A stretch of DNA of 13,994 nucleotides from an uncultured Acetatifactor sp. (GCA_910586775.1 CAJUJN010000082.1:4692-18685); one strand, 5' to 3'. Counted from the stretch's first letter, positions 6,192-13,772 are shown. Notes: generated by a model from the letters alone, not told the origin. Program-made: numbers and translations.

Positions 6192-8012
6192 CTAAAACTC
6201 CGTCAATTCCTGCTCCAACTGCTGTTTCTCATAAATATGGGCATAGAAGCCTTTCTTCTCCAGCAGCTCCTCATGGGTGCCGTACTCCGTCAGTTCCCCT
6301 TCCGTCAGCACCGCCACATGGTCCGCCTTCTGCAGCGTGGAAATACGATGGGCAATGATGATGGTGGTCTTACCCTTCCGCAGTTCCATCAGGTTCTCCA
6401 GAATCTGCTCCTCAGTATCCGTATCTACCGCAGACAGGGAGTCATCCAATATCAGCACCGACGCATCCATCAGCAAAGCCCTGGCAATGGAACTTCTCTG
6501 CTTCTGCCCGCCGGAGAGCGTGACTCCCCGCTCTCCCACCAGCGTCCTGTATTCCTCGGGAAATCCCATAATATTGTCATGGATGCAGGCTGCCTTGGCA
6601 GCCCGCTTGATGCTGGCGCGCAGTTCCGGATGGTCCCGTAGCCGCGCCTCCAGACCGAAGGCTATGTTTTCTTCCAGCGTATCCGAGAACAGGAAATTGT
6701 CCTGGGGCACATAGGCCATATCCCGGTGCAGAACCGCCAACGGAAACTCCGTAATGGGCCTTCCGTCCACCAGCAGACTTCCCTCCGCGCAGTCATAGAC
6801 CCGCAACAGCAAATCCGCCAGGCTGGACTTTCCGCTTCCGGTACGCCCCAGAACTCCCAGCATCTCTCCCGCCTTTACGTGGAGGCTCACGTTCTTCAGC
6901 ACCGGCTCCTCCCCGTCCGGATAGGTAAATGTCAGGTTGTTCAGCGTCAAATCCCCTATGATATGTACGTCCTGCATATCCGGACCAGGCGTATCCCTGT
7001 CTCCTGCGGCTTCCGGAAACTTATCCACGATATCCGGTTTCTCCCGGAAAACGGCAGAAATCCGCTGAAATGCCGCCGCTGCCTGGCTGAAGTTATTGAT
7101 GCAGTCTCCGCAGGCAATCATAGGCCAGACCAGCATGCCGATATAGGAGTTAAATGCCACAAACTTTCCGATGGACACCTGTCCCTCCAGGACCATCTTG
7201 CCGCCGAATACCAGCGTCACCAACAGGCTGATTCCCGTGACGGCATCCAGTGCCGGACCGAACACCGCCCGCAGCTTCACCATGGAAAGATTTTTCTCCA
7301 TGCTGTTGCGGCTGGCTTCCTCAAATGCCTTAAAGTCCTCTTCCTCCTGAACAAAGGCCTTCAGAACGCGCACTCCCGCGATGCTTTCCTGCACCTTGTC
7401 AGACAGCTGGGAAAAGGCTTCCTGGCGCCTGGTCTGGCGTTTCTTAGCCTCGATCCCGTAAAAATAACATCCCACGGCCACCAGCGTCAGCGGTACAAAC
7501 GCCATGGCAGTCAGCCGGAAATCCACATAGGCCACCATGCGCAGCAACACCATGACGGTCATCACCACCGCGTCAAAGGCAGTGACCACCGCCGGTCCCA
7601 CCGCCATGCGGATGGCATTCAGGTCATTGGTAAACCTTGCCATCAAATCTCCGGTCTTATGGCTGTTGAAGTAGCGCGCGGAAAGTGTCTCCAGATGCCC
7701 GAACATATCATTACGCAGGCGGTATTCGATTCCCCTGGCCGCCCCGAAGATGCAGAATCGCCATCCGAACCGCCCCAGCATCATCACCGCACCGGCGGCG
7801 AACAGCTTCGCCAGCAACACATTCACGCCGCCCTGGTCCAATACCCCATCCGACAGCCCATCAATCACTTCTCCGATAAACTGGGGAATATACAGATTCG
7901 CAACATCCACCAACAGCAGTATGACAACACCTGCCAAATAATGCCACTTGTACTTTAACAAATATGGAATCAGGGACAGGGCTTTCCCCGTCAAAGAATC
8001 TTTCTTCTCCAT
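6192..8012 (-). CDS. ABC exporter half-transporter, subunit with degenerate ATP site
   Basis: A 606-residue half-transporter with the same layout: six membrane helices in about 25-310 and an ATPase from about 355. Walker A is GRTGSGKSS (389-397), Q-loop Q437, canonical signature LSGGQ (499-503), Walker B VLILDD (519-524) and switch His555. The residue after the Walker B Asp is Asp524, not Glu, the hallmark of the degenerate site in BmrC/LmrC/TM287-type subunits. A linker of about 20 residues rich in Pro, Asp and Gly (about 331-352) joins the two halves. The ATG at 8012 lies six bases past the stop of the PHP gene, with GCAGGT in the preceding coding end, so translation is probably coupled. 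It acts with the subunit encoded downstream. Confidence 0.94.
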   Translation of the reverse strand: MEKKDSLTGKALSLIPYLLKYKWHYLAGVVILLLVDVANLYIPQFIGEVIDGLSDGVLDQGGVNVLLAKLFAAGAVMMLGRFGWRFCIFGAARGIEYRLRNDMFGHLETLSARYFNSHKTGDLMARFTNDLNAIRMAVGPAVVTAFDAVVMTVMVLLRMVAYVDFRLTAMAFVPLTLVAVGCYFYGIEAKKRQTRRQEAFSQLSDKVQESIAGVRVLKAFVQEEEDFKAFEEASRNSMEKNLSMVKLRAVFGPALDAVTGISLLVTLVFGGKMVLEGQVSIGKFVAFNSYIGMLVWPMIACGDCINNFSQAAAAFQRISAVFREKPDIVDKFPEAAGDRDTPGPDMQDVHIIGDLTLNNLTFTYPDGEEPVLKNVSLHVKAGEMLGVLGRTGSGKSSLADLLLRVYDCAEGSLLVDGRPITEFPLAVLHRDMAYVPQDNFLFSDTLEENIAFGLEARLRDHPELRASIKRAAKAACIHDNIMGFPEEYRTLVGERGVTLSGGQKQRSSIARALLMDASVLILDDSLSAVDTDTEEQILENLMELRKGKTTIIIAHRISTLQKADHVAVLTEGELTEYGTHEELLEKKGFYAHIYEKQQLEQELTEF

Positions 8013-8018
8013 TTTATG

Positions 8019-8747
8019 TCATACCTGCCTTTCCTCGCTGCCGTCCAACATCCTCACCGCCTCCCGGGACATCACCGCATTTATGAAATCGCGGATATCT
8101 TTTAACTTCCTGTCAAACACCATGCCCCCGAAAAGCATCTCCGTACTGTGCTGGTCGGACCCTGCAGTCATAGGAAAATGATACTTTTCTGCATAGGCAA
8201 CAGCCATATTATCATATTCCAGACATGGCGGCCTGGCATTCATCCCCTTGACAAAATTGGCGGCATTCATGCCCTCCACGGCATCAATGTATTCCGGATA
8301 CAGGCGAATCTCCGAGATATAAGAAGCTTCCCTGTAGGGATGAGCATGACAGACAATCCCGCCGCCCTCATGCACCAGCCGAAACTGCTCCGCCACCGTC
8401 GCGTCCCTTATCTCCGGATGTGCCAGCAGCCATGCTTTATCCAGGCCGTAAATCAGAAATTCCGTCCCGTCGTAACAGGACTCCCAGCCAAAGAACACCT
8501 GCAGCCCCCTCTTCTCCCCTGCGGCTTTCGCATGTTCATACCCCCGACAGAAAGCATTCACCCATTCACTCCATGGAAGCCGCCTGTCCAAAGACGTATT
8601 TCCGTAGAAGAAATGGTCCGTGACGATAATTCCCGTATAGCCATGCTCCGCGTAGGCCCCGGCCATCTCCGCCCCTGTACTGCACCCACAGGCACTGCCC
8701 TCACTGGTATGCATATGTGTCTCATATAAATAACCTTCTGTTTTCAT
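8019..8747 (-). CDS. PHP-domain metal-dependent phosphoesterase
   Basis: A 242-residue soluble protein of the PHP family, whose members hydrolyse phosphoesters (for example histidinol phosphate or nucleotide 3',5'-bisphosphates) with two or three metal ions. The metal ligands are visible: HMH (11-13), TDH (43-45), E89 in GWES, HAH (134-136) and DQH (198-200). This is close to full family length. The ATG at 8747 follows AAGGGAG four bases upstream. It is first in the operon with the two ABC genes, six bases apart from the first, so it probably serves the same process, but which substrate it cleaves cannot be told. No HisD-type neighbours argue for histidine biosynthesis. Confidence 0.88.
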   Translation of the reverse strand: MKTEGYLYETHMHTSEGSACGCSTGAEMAGAYAEHGYTGIIVTDHFFYGNTSLDRRLPWSEWVNAFCRGYEHAKAAGEKRGLQVFFGWESCYDGTEFLIYGLDKAWLLAHPEIRDATVAEQFRLVHEGGGIVCHAHPYREASYISEIRLYPEYIDAVEGMNAANFVKGMNARPPCLEYDNMAVAYAEKYHFPMTAGSDQHSTEMLFGGMVFDRKLKDIRDFINAVMSREAVRMLDGSEERQV

Positions 8748-8817
8748 GCTACTCCCTTGCGCCCAATCTGGCTTGAAGCTTCGATTTTTCCGTAAACGTC
8801 AAGTGCTGCAATTATGT

Positions 8818-8847
8818 ATTGTACCCCATTCAATGCAAGAACGTCAA
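8818..8847 (-). promoter_or_regulatory. Sigma-A promoter for the PHP-ABC-ABC operon
   Basis: On the minus strand: -35 TTGACG (8842-8847), 18-bp spacer, -10 TACAAT (8818-8823). Transcription would start near 8811, leaving a leader of about 64 nt. TTGACGTT recurs 45 bp downstream (complement of 8795-8802). Confidence 0.65.
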
Positions 8848-9355
8848 TACAGGAACCGAAAATTCCGGGAATTATTTTCAGCTTTATCTTTACCTGACGG
8901 CACCTTCCCGCCTCACTTTGTGGCTGTCCCATCAAAAAGTTCTCCATAAGATACCGGATGTCCGGTAATCAGGCATATCTAAATTCGGTGTCCATACCCC
9001 TTAATGCGACAATTCCGGCCCGCCGCGCCTCCCATCTCCCGCATACTGTGACGCACAGCTTCCAGGATGCAATTTCAAATACGTTCTAAAACAGAAAGGA
9101 AAGCAGCGCCTCTTGTCCGGACATTCCGGTCTTTTTGCAAAATTAATGACAGCCAGAGGGACTTTATCGTCAGTACTGACGGAGGATAGCTATTATACGT
9201 CAGGCAGTGCAGGGCGTACGCAGAGTTGCGCGAACTGCGTACACATCACATTTCGCACTGAATGCCCGTCCTTCCCTATCTTTGTGGATTTCTTTTATAG
9301 GAAAAAAGAACGGAGGCTTAGGTCTAAAAGGATAATACGGGAAAAGGTAAATATC
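8848..9355. other. Intergenic region rich in dyads, no supported gene
   Basis: Between the operon promoter and the tRNA remnant I find no frame with both a start signal and protein-like composition. Besides the dyad cluster at 9168-9242 it holds TACCGGA-TG-TCCGGTA (8952-8967), seven-base arms around a two-base centre, about 105 bp upstream of the operon -35 box and thus a possible operator. Confidence 0.45.
9168..9242. repeat. Cluster of palindromes
   Basis: CGTCAGTACTGACG (9168-9181) is a perfect 14-bp palindrome. CGTCA recurs at 9198-9202 and can pair with TGACG at 9177-9181. GTACGCAG (9216-9223) pairs with CTGCGTAC (9235-9242) around an 11-base loop. Three dyads within 75 bp suggest a folded RNA, a dispersed intergenic repeat or a protein-binding site. 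Function unknown. Confidence 0.6.
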
Positions 9356-9379
9356 AAAAAACCCCGCTATCTCGGGGTT
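9356..9379 (-). terminator. Intrinsic terminator behind the tRNA-Cys remnant
   Basis: On the minus strand AACCCCG (from 9379) pairs with CGGGGTT (to 9360) around a six-base loop, followed by a run of T (complement of 9356-9361). It is a strong stem with a U tract placed six bases past the tRNA 3' end, presumably the native terminator of the tRNA gene. Confidence 0.85.
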
Positions 9380-9384
9380 ATAAG

Positions 9385-9428
9385 AGGCGCAGACCGGATT
9401 TGAACCGGTGCATCAGGGTGTTGCAGAC
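9385..9428 (-). pseudogene. 3' half of a tRNA-Cys (GCA), left by element integration
   Basis: Read on the minus strand: anticodon loop CTGCAAC (9426-9420, anticodon GCA), 3' anticodon strand ACCCT, variable GATGC, perfect T arm ACCGG-TTCAAAT-CCGGT (9409-9393), acceptor strand CTGCGCC (9392-9386) and discriminator T (9385). U73 and GCA are diagnostic of tRNA-Cys. The 5' strand of the anticodon stem should read AGGGT but only its last two bases match, and no GGCGCAG 5' acceptor strand exists nearby, so the gene is not functional. CCA is not encoded. This is the expected scar where an integrase recombined at the anticodon loop, with the intact tRNA restored at the far end of the element, to the right of this window. 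Confidence 0.75.
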
Positions 9429-9492
9429 GTATGCCACTACTTCTTCAAACCCTTATTTTATCACGGTTCCAGCCGTCTGCCGCCTCATGTGA

Positions 9493-9534
9493 CCACTTTA
9501 TCGCCACCTTATCGCGAAAAGGCCACTTTATCGC
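9493..9534 (+). repeat. Phased iterons, consensus CCACYTTATCG
   Basis: CCACTTTATCG at 9493-9503, CCACCTTATCG at 9504-9514 and CCACTTTATCG at 9523-9533 are spaced 11 and 19 bp. They lie about 65 bp inside the tRNA junction and about 110 bp upstream of the double winged-helix gene. They could be arm-type integrase sites, which typically flank an att core, or iterons bound by the neighbouring initiator-like protein. Confidence 0.7.
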
Positions 9535-9561
9535 TCAAATACAAAAAAATTATAACATTTT

Positions 9562-9616
9562 CACCCGCATAATTCAATGGATTTATGCGGGTGGATTCTG
9601 TTATGACAGATTTTTT
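9562..9616 (+). promoter_or_regulatory. Two hairpins in the leader of the winged-helix gene
   Basis: CACCCGCATAA (9562-9572) pairs perfectly with TTATGCGGGTG (9583-9593), loop 10 bases. Directly after it TCTGT (9597-9601) pairs with ACAGA (9606-9610), followed by six T (9611-9616), a weak terminator-like form. They sit just before the ribosome binding site AGGAGG (9631-9636). An attenuator or an operator of the downstream DNA-binding protein is plausible; TACAAT (9619-9624) could be a -10 box but has no good -35. Confidence 0.5.
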
Positions 9617-9641
9617 CCTACAATATTAACAGGAGGCCACT

Positions 9642-10835
9642 ATGGACTATCAATTAGAAATCAAACAGACCGTGGATTATCCCCGGTGCCGCATCTACCG
9701 GGAATTCATCCGCACACTCATGGAGGATAGGAACATCCGTACAAACGGAAGCTCCTATCTTTTTTATTACATGACACTCTGCTCCTACGCAAACTTCCGT
9801 TCTTCCTATCAGAGGCTGGATGGCATCTCCTATCTGGTCGCTCCCGGAGAATGGATCTGCAGGACTTCAGAGCTGTCCGGATGGTTCCGCACACGGTTCC
9901 AGCACCAGGCGCTGTCCATCCTCGATTTTCTTCAGGAGCAGAACTACATAACCTATACCCGGCTCGGCAGGGGGCATCTGATCAAATTTTGCATCACCGA
10001 ATGGAAAAAGCATAATACCGCTCTCGATTACAACTACCCATGTCTGAAGGATGTGGGCTTTTTCTTTTTCCCGGTTGCCGCTGTCCATGAGCTAATCAGC
10101 ATGGGCAGATGCTCAGAAATGGATATTGTACTGGACCTCTGGGTACACGCCATCTACAACGACAGCCAGGTCCAGGGCTCTGAACTCGGTCCCGTGGTCT
10201 ATTTCCGCAACTGCACCGGCAATCCGCTGACCAGCTGCAGCGACCTTTCCCTGCGCTGGGGCATCTCGAAAGCGACTGTCAGCCGGATACTCAATAAGCT
10301 GCAGGAGAAGGAATATCTTTCCCTGGTTTCCTTTACCGGGCGGCATGGCAGTGTGATCTATCTGTGCAGTTACTTATCCACCATGTTCAATATCAGTGAC
10401 GTCATGATCGACAAAGAGGAGGTTTCCATGACATTCCAGGTTCCTGTCCATATTACAGAGAATGCTCCCATTCCGGAAAATACGGCTGTCAGAGAAGATC
10501 AGATTTACACAGCAGAGGAGCCGGATACCGTTTCATCCCTGTCCGGTAGCGTTTCAAAATCCCACATCTGCCAGGTCATCCGAAAAACGGCAGAAATCCT
10601 TGCAGCACAAGGGGTTCCATGCTGTGAATGCCCCGAAACCCTGTATAAGTTATATCCCTTATCCGACTGCAGGGAAACTGATTTTAGGTATTCGCTGAAG
10701 ATATGCTGTCCGGACGGAAGCATCCCTTACCAGTTTGAGCTGACGCTTTCCCCGATCCGGCCCTCTGGCAGCATCGCCATCCCCATTGAAGAACAAAGTC
10801 CCGAAACAACAACCATCCATGCAGAGAGGAGATAG
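9642..10835 (+). CDS. Double winged-helix DNA-binding protein, possible replication initiator of the element
   Basis: A 397-residue soluble protein. I see two winged-helix-like blocks: about 69-118 (GEWICRTSELSGWF through LSILDFLQEQNYITYTRLGRGHLIKF) and about 197-242 (TSCSDLSLRWGISKATVSRILNKLQEKEYLSLV, then a wing). The second is a clear MarR/GntR-like helix-turn-helix. Two tandem winged helices are typical of plasmid and ICE replication initiators. A flexible, Pro/Glu/Ser-rich linker (about 265-310) leads to a C-terminal block (about 310-375) I do not recognise. The ATG at 9642 follows AGGAGG by five bases. Iterons lie upstream and a phage/ICE-type regulator starts five bases after the stop. 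The initiator role is inferred; a transcription regulator is the alternative. Confidence 0.6.
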   Translation: MDYQLEIKQTVDYPRCRIYREFIRTLMEDRNIRTNGSSYLFYYMTLCSYANFRSSYQRLDGISYLVAPGEWICRTSELSGWFRTRFQHQALSILDFLQEQNYITYTRLGRGHLIKFCITEWKKHNTALDYNYPCLKDVGFFFFPVAAVHELISMGRCSEMDIVLDLWVHAIYNDSQVQGSELGPVVYFRNCTGNPLTSCSDLSLRWGISKATVSRILNKLQEKEYLSLVSFTGRHGSVIYLCSYLSTMFNISDVMIDKEEVSMTFQVPVHITENAPIPENTAVREDQIYTAEEPDTVSSLSGSVSKSHICQVIRKTAEILAAQGVPCCECPETLYKLYPLSDCRETDFRYSLKICCPDGSIPYQFELTLSPIRPSGSIAIPIEEQSPETTTIHAERR

Positions 10836-10840
10836 ATACT

Positions 10841-11206
10841 ATGGCAAACACAAGACCGAACAAAAACATTCCGACACAGGAGGAGAACCCCCTGTTCCAT
10901 GATACCTGGAAGCTGCTGAAGAATTACAGGGATGCCGTCTGGAACCTGGAACTGGCTGTCCAGCAGGTACGGAGCACCTTTGAGATTGAGTACGGGAGTA
11001 GCATTGAGGAATTTCTGGATTCCATGTATATCGCAGGGGCAGATGTAGGAGGAACCAAACTGGAGAACTATGCAAAGAGCATTGAGCGGAGCAATAAGAT
11101 GCTCACACTCTTAAACTCTGCTGTGGATATCCTGCGGAGTAAGCATAAGCATGGAGAACAGTATTACTGGATCCTCTACTACAGCTATCTGTCTCCCCAA
11201 CAGTGA
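10841..11206 (+). CDS. Phage/ICE-type small regulator (ArpU/RinA-like), N-terminal part before a frameshift
   Basis: 121 residues, soluble and largely helical, starting five bases after the preceding gene with GAGGAG about 11 bases upstream. It contains WKLLKNYRDAVWNLELAVQQVR, EYGSSIEEFLDSMYIAGADVGG and HGEQYYWILYYSYLSPQQ, then TGA at 11204-11206. The protein-like sequence continues in the -1 frame (11203-11364) with a short sigma-region-4-like tail. Proteins of about 170-180 residues with this overall layout occur in phages and ICEs of Firmicutes as late-gene or sigma-like regulators; the assignment rests on general resemblance only. The break could be a mutation, or the two parts could be made separately. 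Confidence 0.55.
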   Translation: MANTRPNKNIPTQEENPLFHDTWKLLKNYRDAVWNLELAVQQVRSTFEIEYGSSIEEFLDSMYIAGADVGGTKLENYAKSIERSNKMLTLLNSAVDILRSKHKHGEQYYWILYYSYLSPQQ

Positions 11207-11364
11207 TTATTGAGAATCTGCGCCCACATATTGCGAATATATCCCCCAGAACCTATTACCGGAAACGCCCGGAGGCAGTGCAGGCACTCAGTTCCATTTT
11301 GTGGGGATATACCTCCAAAGGCTGTCTGGAGATGCTGGATAAGTTCTTTCCGGAAGGGAAATAA
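11203..11364 (+). pseudogene. C-terminal part of the same regulator, -1 frame
   Basis: 53 codons open from GTG 11203 to TAA 11362-11364. The sequence includes LRPHIANISPRTYYRKRPEAVQALSSILWGYTSK and ends in FFPEGK; ISPRTYYRKRPEAV resembles the recognition helix of region-4-like regulators. GTG overlaps the upstream stop as GTGA, so coupled translation is possible. No classical slippery heptamer precedes the stop (the bases are CCCCAACAGTGA), which speaks against programmed -1 frameshifting. Most simply this is a frameshifted tail. Confidence 0.55.
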
Positions 11365-11373
11365 GAATGTCTT

Positions 11374-11425
11374 TCATAGGCAGGCACTTATAATATATTA
11401 AAATTAGGAAAATGCCTGCCTATGA
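11374..11425. repeat. 13-bp perfect inverted repeat with AT-rich 26-base loop
   Basis: TCATAGGCAGGCA (11374-11386) and TGCCTGCCTATGA (11413-11425) are perfect complements. The loop contains TATAATATATTAAAATTAG. It lies between the convergent regulator and KAP genes, where a terminator is expected, but neither side has a T tract. It also sits at the point where base composition changes to AT-rich, so it may mark the edge of an inserted cargo module. Confidence 0.65.
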
Positions 11426-11478
11426 CTAAATTTTAAGACACGCAAAGTCATTGCTTCAAATCGTAGTCAAGCATAAAT

Positions 11479-13680
11479 CTAATTGTTATTACCCAATTCT
11501 CGTAATTTCTTTCGGATAGCCTCTTCTACTATGTAGTTTCCCATAGGGTATTCTTCACCCTTCTTTTCCATAATTAGCAAAAAAGCGACTATATTTATTT
11601 GTTCATCTTCCGAAAGTACAAGAAAATCATTTGTTGTTACAAAAATTTGAATGCGTTGGTACGCTTCATCTATATCAATAAATGCCTCAATATCTTTTGG
11701 ATTTACTTGCCATGTTTTTGATGTTATCAGCCCCGATGTTACTGATCCATGCAAAGTGCAATAAGACAACACTTTGGCAAGAGAAAGGTCATCTGTAACT
11801 AATTCCCTCTTTTTAATTGCAGTAAGTTCAGCATCTATTTGTCCTAAAATCCATAAGAAACTCAACCCATTATGTTGTTTAAACACTATTTTTGAATCCA
11901 ATGCCTCTATTGCACGTTTTTTGAATATTTCTTCCAGACTTAAAACTTCATCCAATGTAATTATTTGTTTCTGTTTAACTGTCGCATTATCCCTAAACCG
12001 TCCGTGTTGAGTCTCAAAATCATCTAATAATAATGCTAAAGTTGATACTTGTACTTCTACATTTTCAAAAACAGTTTTAATAGCTGGATACCGCATAGAG
12101 CTCTCTATAGAATTTAGCAACGGATCAATACAATTTAGAAACATCCACTGAAACGGAATTGATAAAGTTTCCTTATCATCAGTCTCAAAAGTTCCCCAAT
12201 GACAAACAAGTAGTTTAAAAAGCAACACTGCACGTTCCGAAGGTATTGTTATAGAAGCACCCTTATTTGCATATGCTTCAATCTCTTCAAGAAACCGAGT
12301 AATTTTTCCTTCTTTGTAGATTTGATCAACCCCCTCAATAAAATCTGCTTCGTCCACCTCATATATCAATTTTTTTATAATACTTGTAGGTATAGCTTCA
12401 CTTTCCAGTGATAACGAGAAATATCTGTCAAAGCACGCCGAAACCGCAATATTATTATTTACCAAAAATTTTTTATGTGCATAATTTCTGCCCATACCAA
12501 ATGTAAATTCTATTGCGCTTTGTACTTTTGGAAATAGAATTCCCAGTATTTTTTTTACCAAGTCAATATTTTCCGTTATTTCACCATTTACAGTAAGCGT
12601 ATTGATAGCCTTTTCTATTTCACTTTCCTCAGCTTTTTGCCTCTCATACGAATAATTGCTAATTGGACCACATAATACGTTTTTATAATTAGGAAGCCGG
12701 GAATAAATGGTCGGCTCAAAAACTTGCAAACAGGTAAGTCCAAGTAAATCAACAATATCTGTTTCATTTTTCAGGAGTTCATACTTTAATGAGAAAACAT
12801 TTGTATAACGTATCACATCACGCATAGATTTAATGTATCCCTTAAGTCCATAATGAAACAGCCCCGCCCATGCTGCTTTATCTAGTCTATCCTCTGGAAT
12901 ATCACCAAGCAAAGTATTAAGTTTTGATAAAAGAGCTTCATGAATACTCACCATATTCGGTGCAGGTATTTCAAAAGGAACTTGTATAACCTTCTCCAAA
13001 TATTCTTTGCCATCACCATGTTGTATTTTTCCAAGAGCCTTTACTACAACATCATAATCAAATGCAAGAAGATAAATTGTTTTCGGGAAGTCTGCCAATG
13101 CCTTAACCAACTGAAACACAGCAATAATCTCTTCTTCAGAGAGTCGGTCAATATCATCTATAGATACAATGATTTTCAAATCTTCCTCTCTCATCTTTTT
13201 AATAATTTTGTTTTTGATATCCTGTAAGTCATTTGTCGGCTGTTCAATCTGTTTTTTTGCCCTTTTCGTTAATACCTTACTTCCAATATTTAGAAATGCA
13301 CCCACAACAGGAATTAAGCTGGTCGCCTCAAAAACGTCTGCATATTGATCTATTAACTCCCATGCCTTACTTGTGGCTGTTTTCTTTAGCTTTATTGCAG
13401 TTGCCATCTGTTTAAAAAATTGGGTAGTTAATTGTTTGGAATCTGAACATAACCATGGATTAAAACGCAGTATTACTATATTGTCGTCAGCTTTCTCTAC
13501 GATTTCAAGTACCATATTTAGCAAAGAAGTTTTACCACTTCCCCACGCTCCATACAATCCAACGGAAAACGAGCAGGAAAGAGAATATTGCTGCAAAACT
13601 TGTGCAAGGCTTTGAGCAAATGAACCTCTGTTTAATGTATCATCTTCAAATTTTGTAATTGGCAAATCTGGACTAATCAT
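11479..13680 (-). CDS. KAP-family P-loop NTPase, candidate antiphage protein
   Basis: A 733-residue protein with the KAP NTPase domain in its N-terminal part. Numbered from the chosen start: Walker A YGAWGSGKTS (43-52, Lys50), the family motif FNPW (73-76), Walker B IIVSIDDIDRLS (170-181, Asp175-Asp176) and EYLEKVIQVPFEIP (226-239). A hydrophobic stretch SLIPVVGAFLNIGSKVL (about 120-137) lies between the Walker motifs, where KAP proteins usually carry membrane helices. The C-terminal 450 residues I do not recognise. The start at 13680 was chosen for GGAAGG seven bases upstream; an ATG 15 bases earlier lacks one. KAP proteins include PifA, which blocks phage T7, and QatA of a defence system. 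The gene is clearly more AT-rich than its neighbours and sits in a mobile element, which fits transferred defence cargo. The role is inferred. Confidence 0.85.
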   Translation of the reverse strand: MISPDLPITKFEDDTLNRGSFAQSLAQVLQQYSLSCSFSVGLYGAWGSGKTSLLNMVLEIVEKADDNIVILRFNPWLCSDSKQLTTQFFKQMATAIKLKKTATSKAWELIDQYADVFEATSLIPVVGAFLNIGSKVLTKRAKKQIEQPTNDLQDIKNKIIKKMREEDLKIIVSIDDIDRLSEEEIIAVFQLVKALADFPKTIYLLAFDYDVVVKALGKIQHGDGKEYLEKVIQVPFEIPAPNMVSIHEALLSKLNTLLGDIPEDRLDKAAWAGLFHYGLKGYIKSMRDVIRYTNVFSLKYELLKNETDIVDLLGLTCLQVFEPTIYSRLPNYKNVLCGPISNYSYERQKAEESEIEKAINTLTVNGEITENIDLVKKILGILFPKVQSAIEFTFGMGRNYAHKKFLVNNNIAVSACFDRYFSLSLESEAIPTSIIKKLIYEVDEADFIEGVDQIYKEGKITRFLEEIEAYANKGASITIPSERAVLLFKLLVCHWGTFETDDKETLSIPFQWMFLNCIDPLLNSIESSMRYPAIKTVFENVEVQVSTLALLLDDFETQHGRFRDNATVKQKQIITLDEVLSLEEIFKKRAIEALDSKIVFKQHNGLSFLWILGQIDAELTAIKKRELVTDDLSLAKVLSYCTLHGSVTSGLITSKTWQVNPKDIEAFIDIDEAYQRIQIFVTTNDFLVLSEDEQINIVAFLLIMEKKGEEYPMGNYIVEEAIRKKLRELGNNN

Positions 13681-13687
13681 TTCTGTA

Positions 13688-13693
13688 CCTTCC
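13688..13693 (-). promoter_or_regulatory. Ribosome binding site that decides the KAP start
   Basis: GGAAGG on the minus strand, seven bases before the ATG at 13680. The in-frame ATG at 13695 has only AAATAAGAATAC in front. Confidence 0.65.
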
Positions 13694-13722
13694 ATGTATT
13701 CTTATTTCAAATATTTTTCATA

Positions 13723-13751
13723 ATTATATCGTCTTAATATCCATTTTTCAA
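13723..13751 (-). promoter_or_regulatory. Strong sigma-A promoter for the KAP gene
   Basis: On the minus strand: -35 TTGAAA (13746-13751), 17-bp spacer, perfect -10 TATAAT (13723-13728). Start expected near 13716, giving a short leader of about 36 nt. Confidence 0.8.
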
Positions 13752-13772
13752 CAAATATCCTATTATTCCCCA

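Noticed and set aside
8744..8947. 67-codon minus-strand frame whose TGA overlaps the PHP start as ATGA
   Set aside because: The overlap is suggestive, but there is no ribosome binding site and the best operon promoter lies inside the frame, so most transcripts would lack its start.
9113..9403. 96-codon plus frame starting with TTG
   Set aside because: It runs through the dyad cluster, the terminator and into the tRNA remnant, and has a poorly placed ribosome binding site; not credible as a gene.
9385..9460. Complete tRNA gene
   Set aside because: The 3' half is perfect tRNA-Cys, but the 5' acceptor strand GGCGCAG and the 5' anticodon strand are missing. GGCA before the loop is only a partial D-arm resemblance.
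9493..9534. CRISPR array
   Set aside because: Units are 11 bp with almost no spacers; the other tandem arrays (1-100, 2669-2732) also lack spacers. No cas genes are present.
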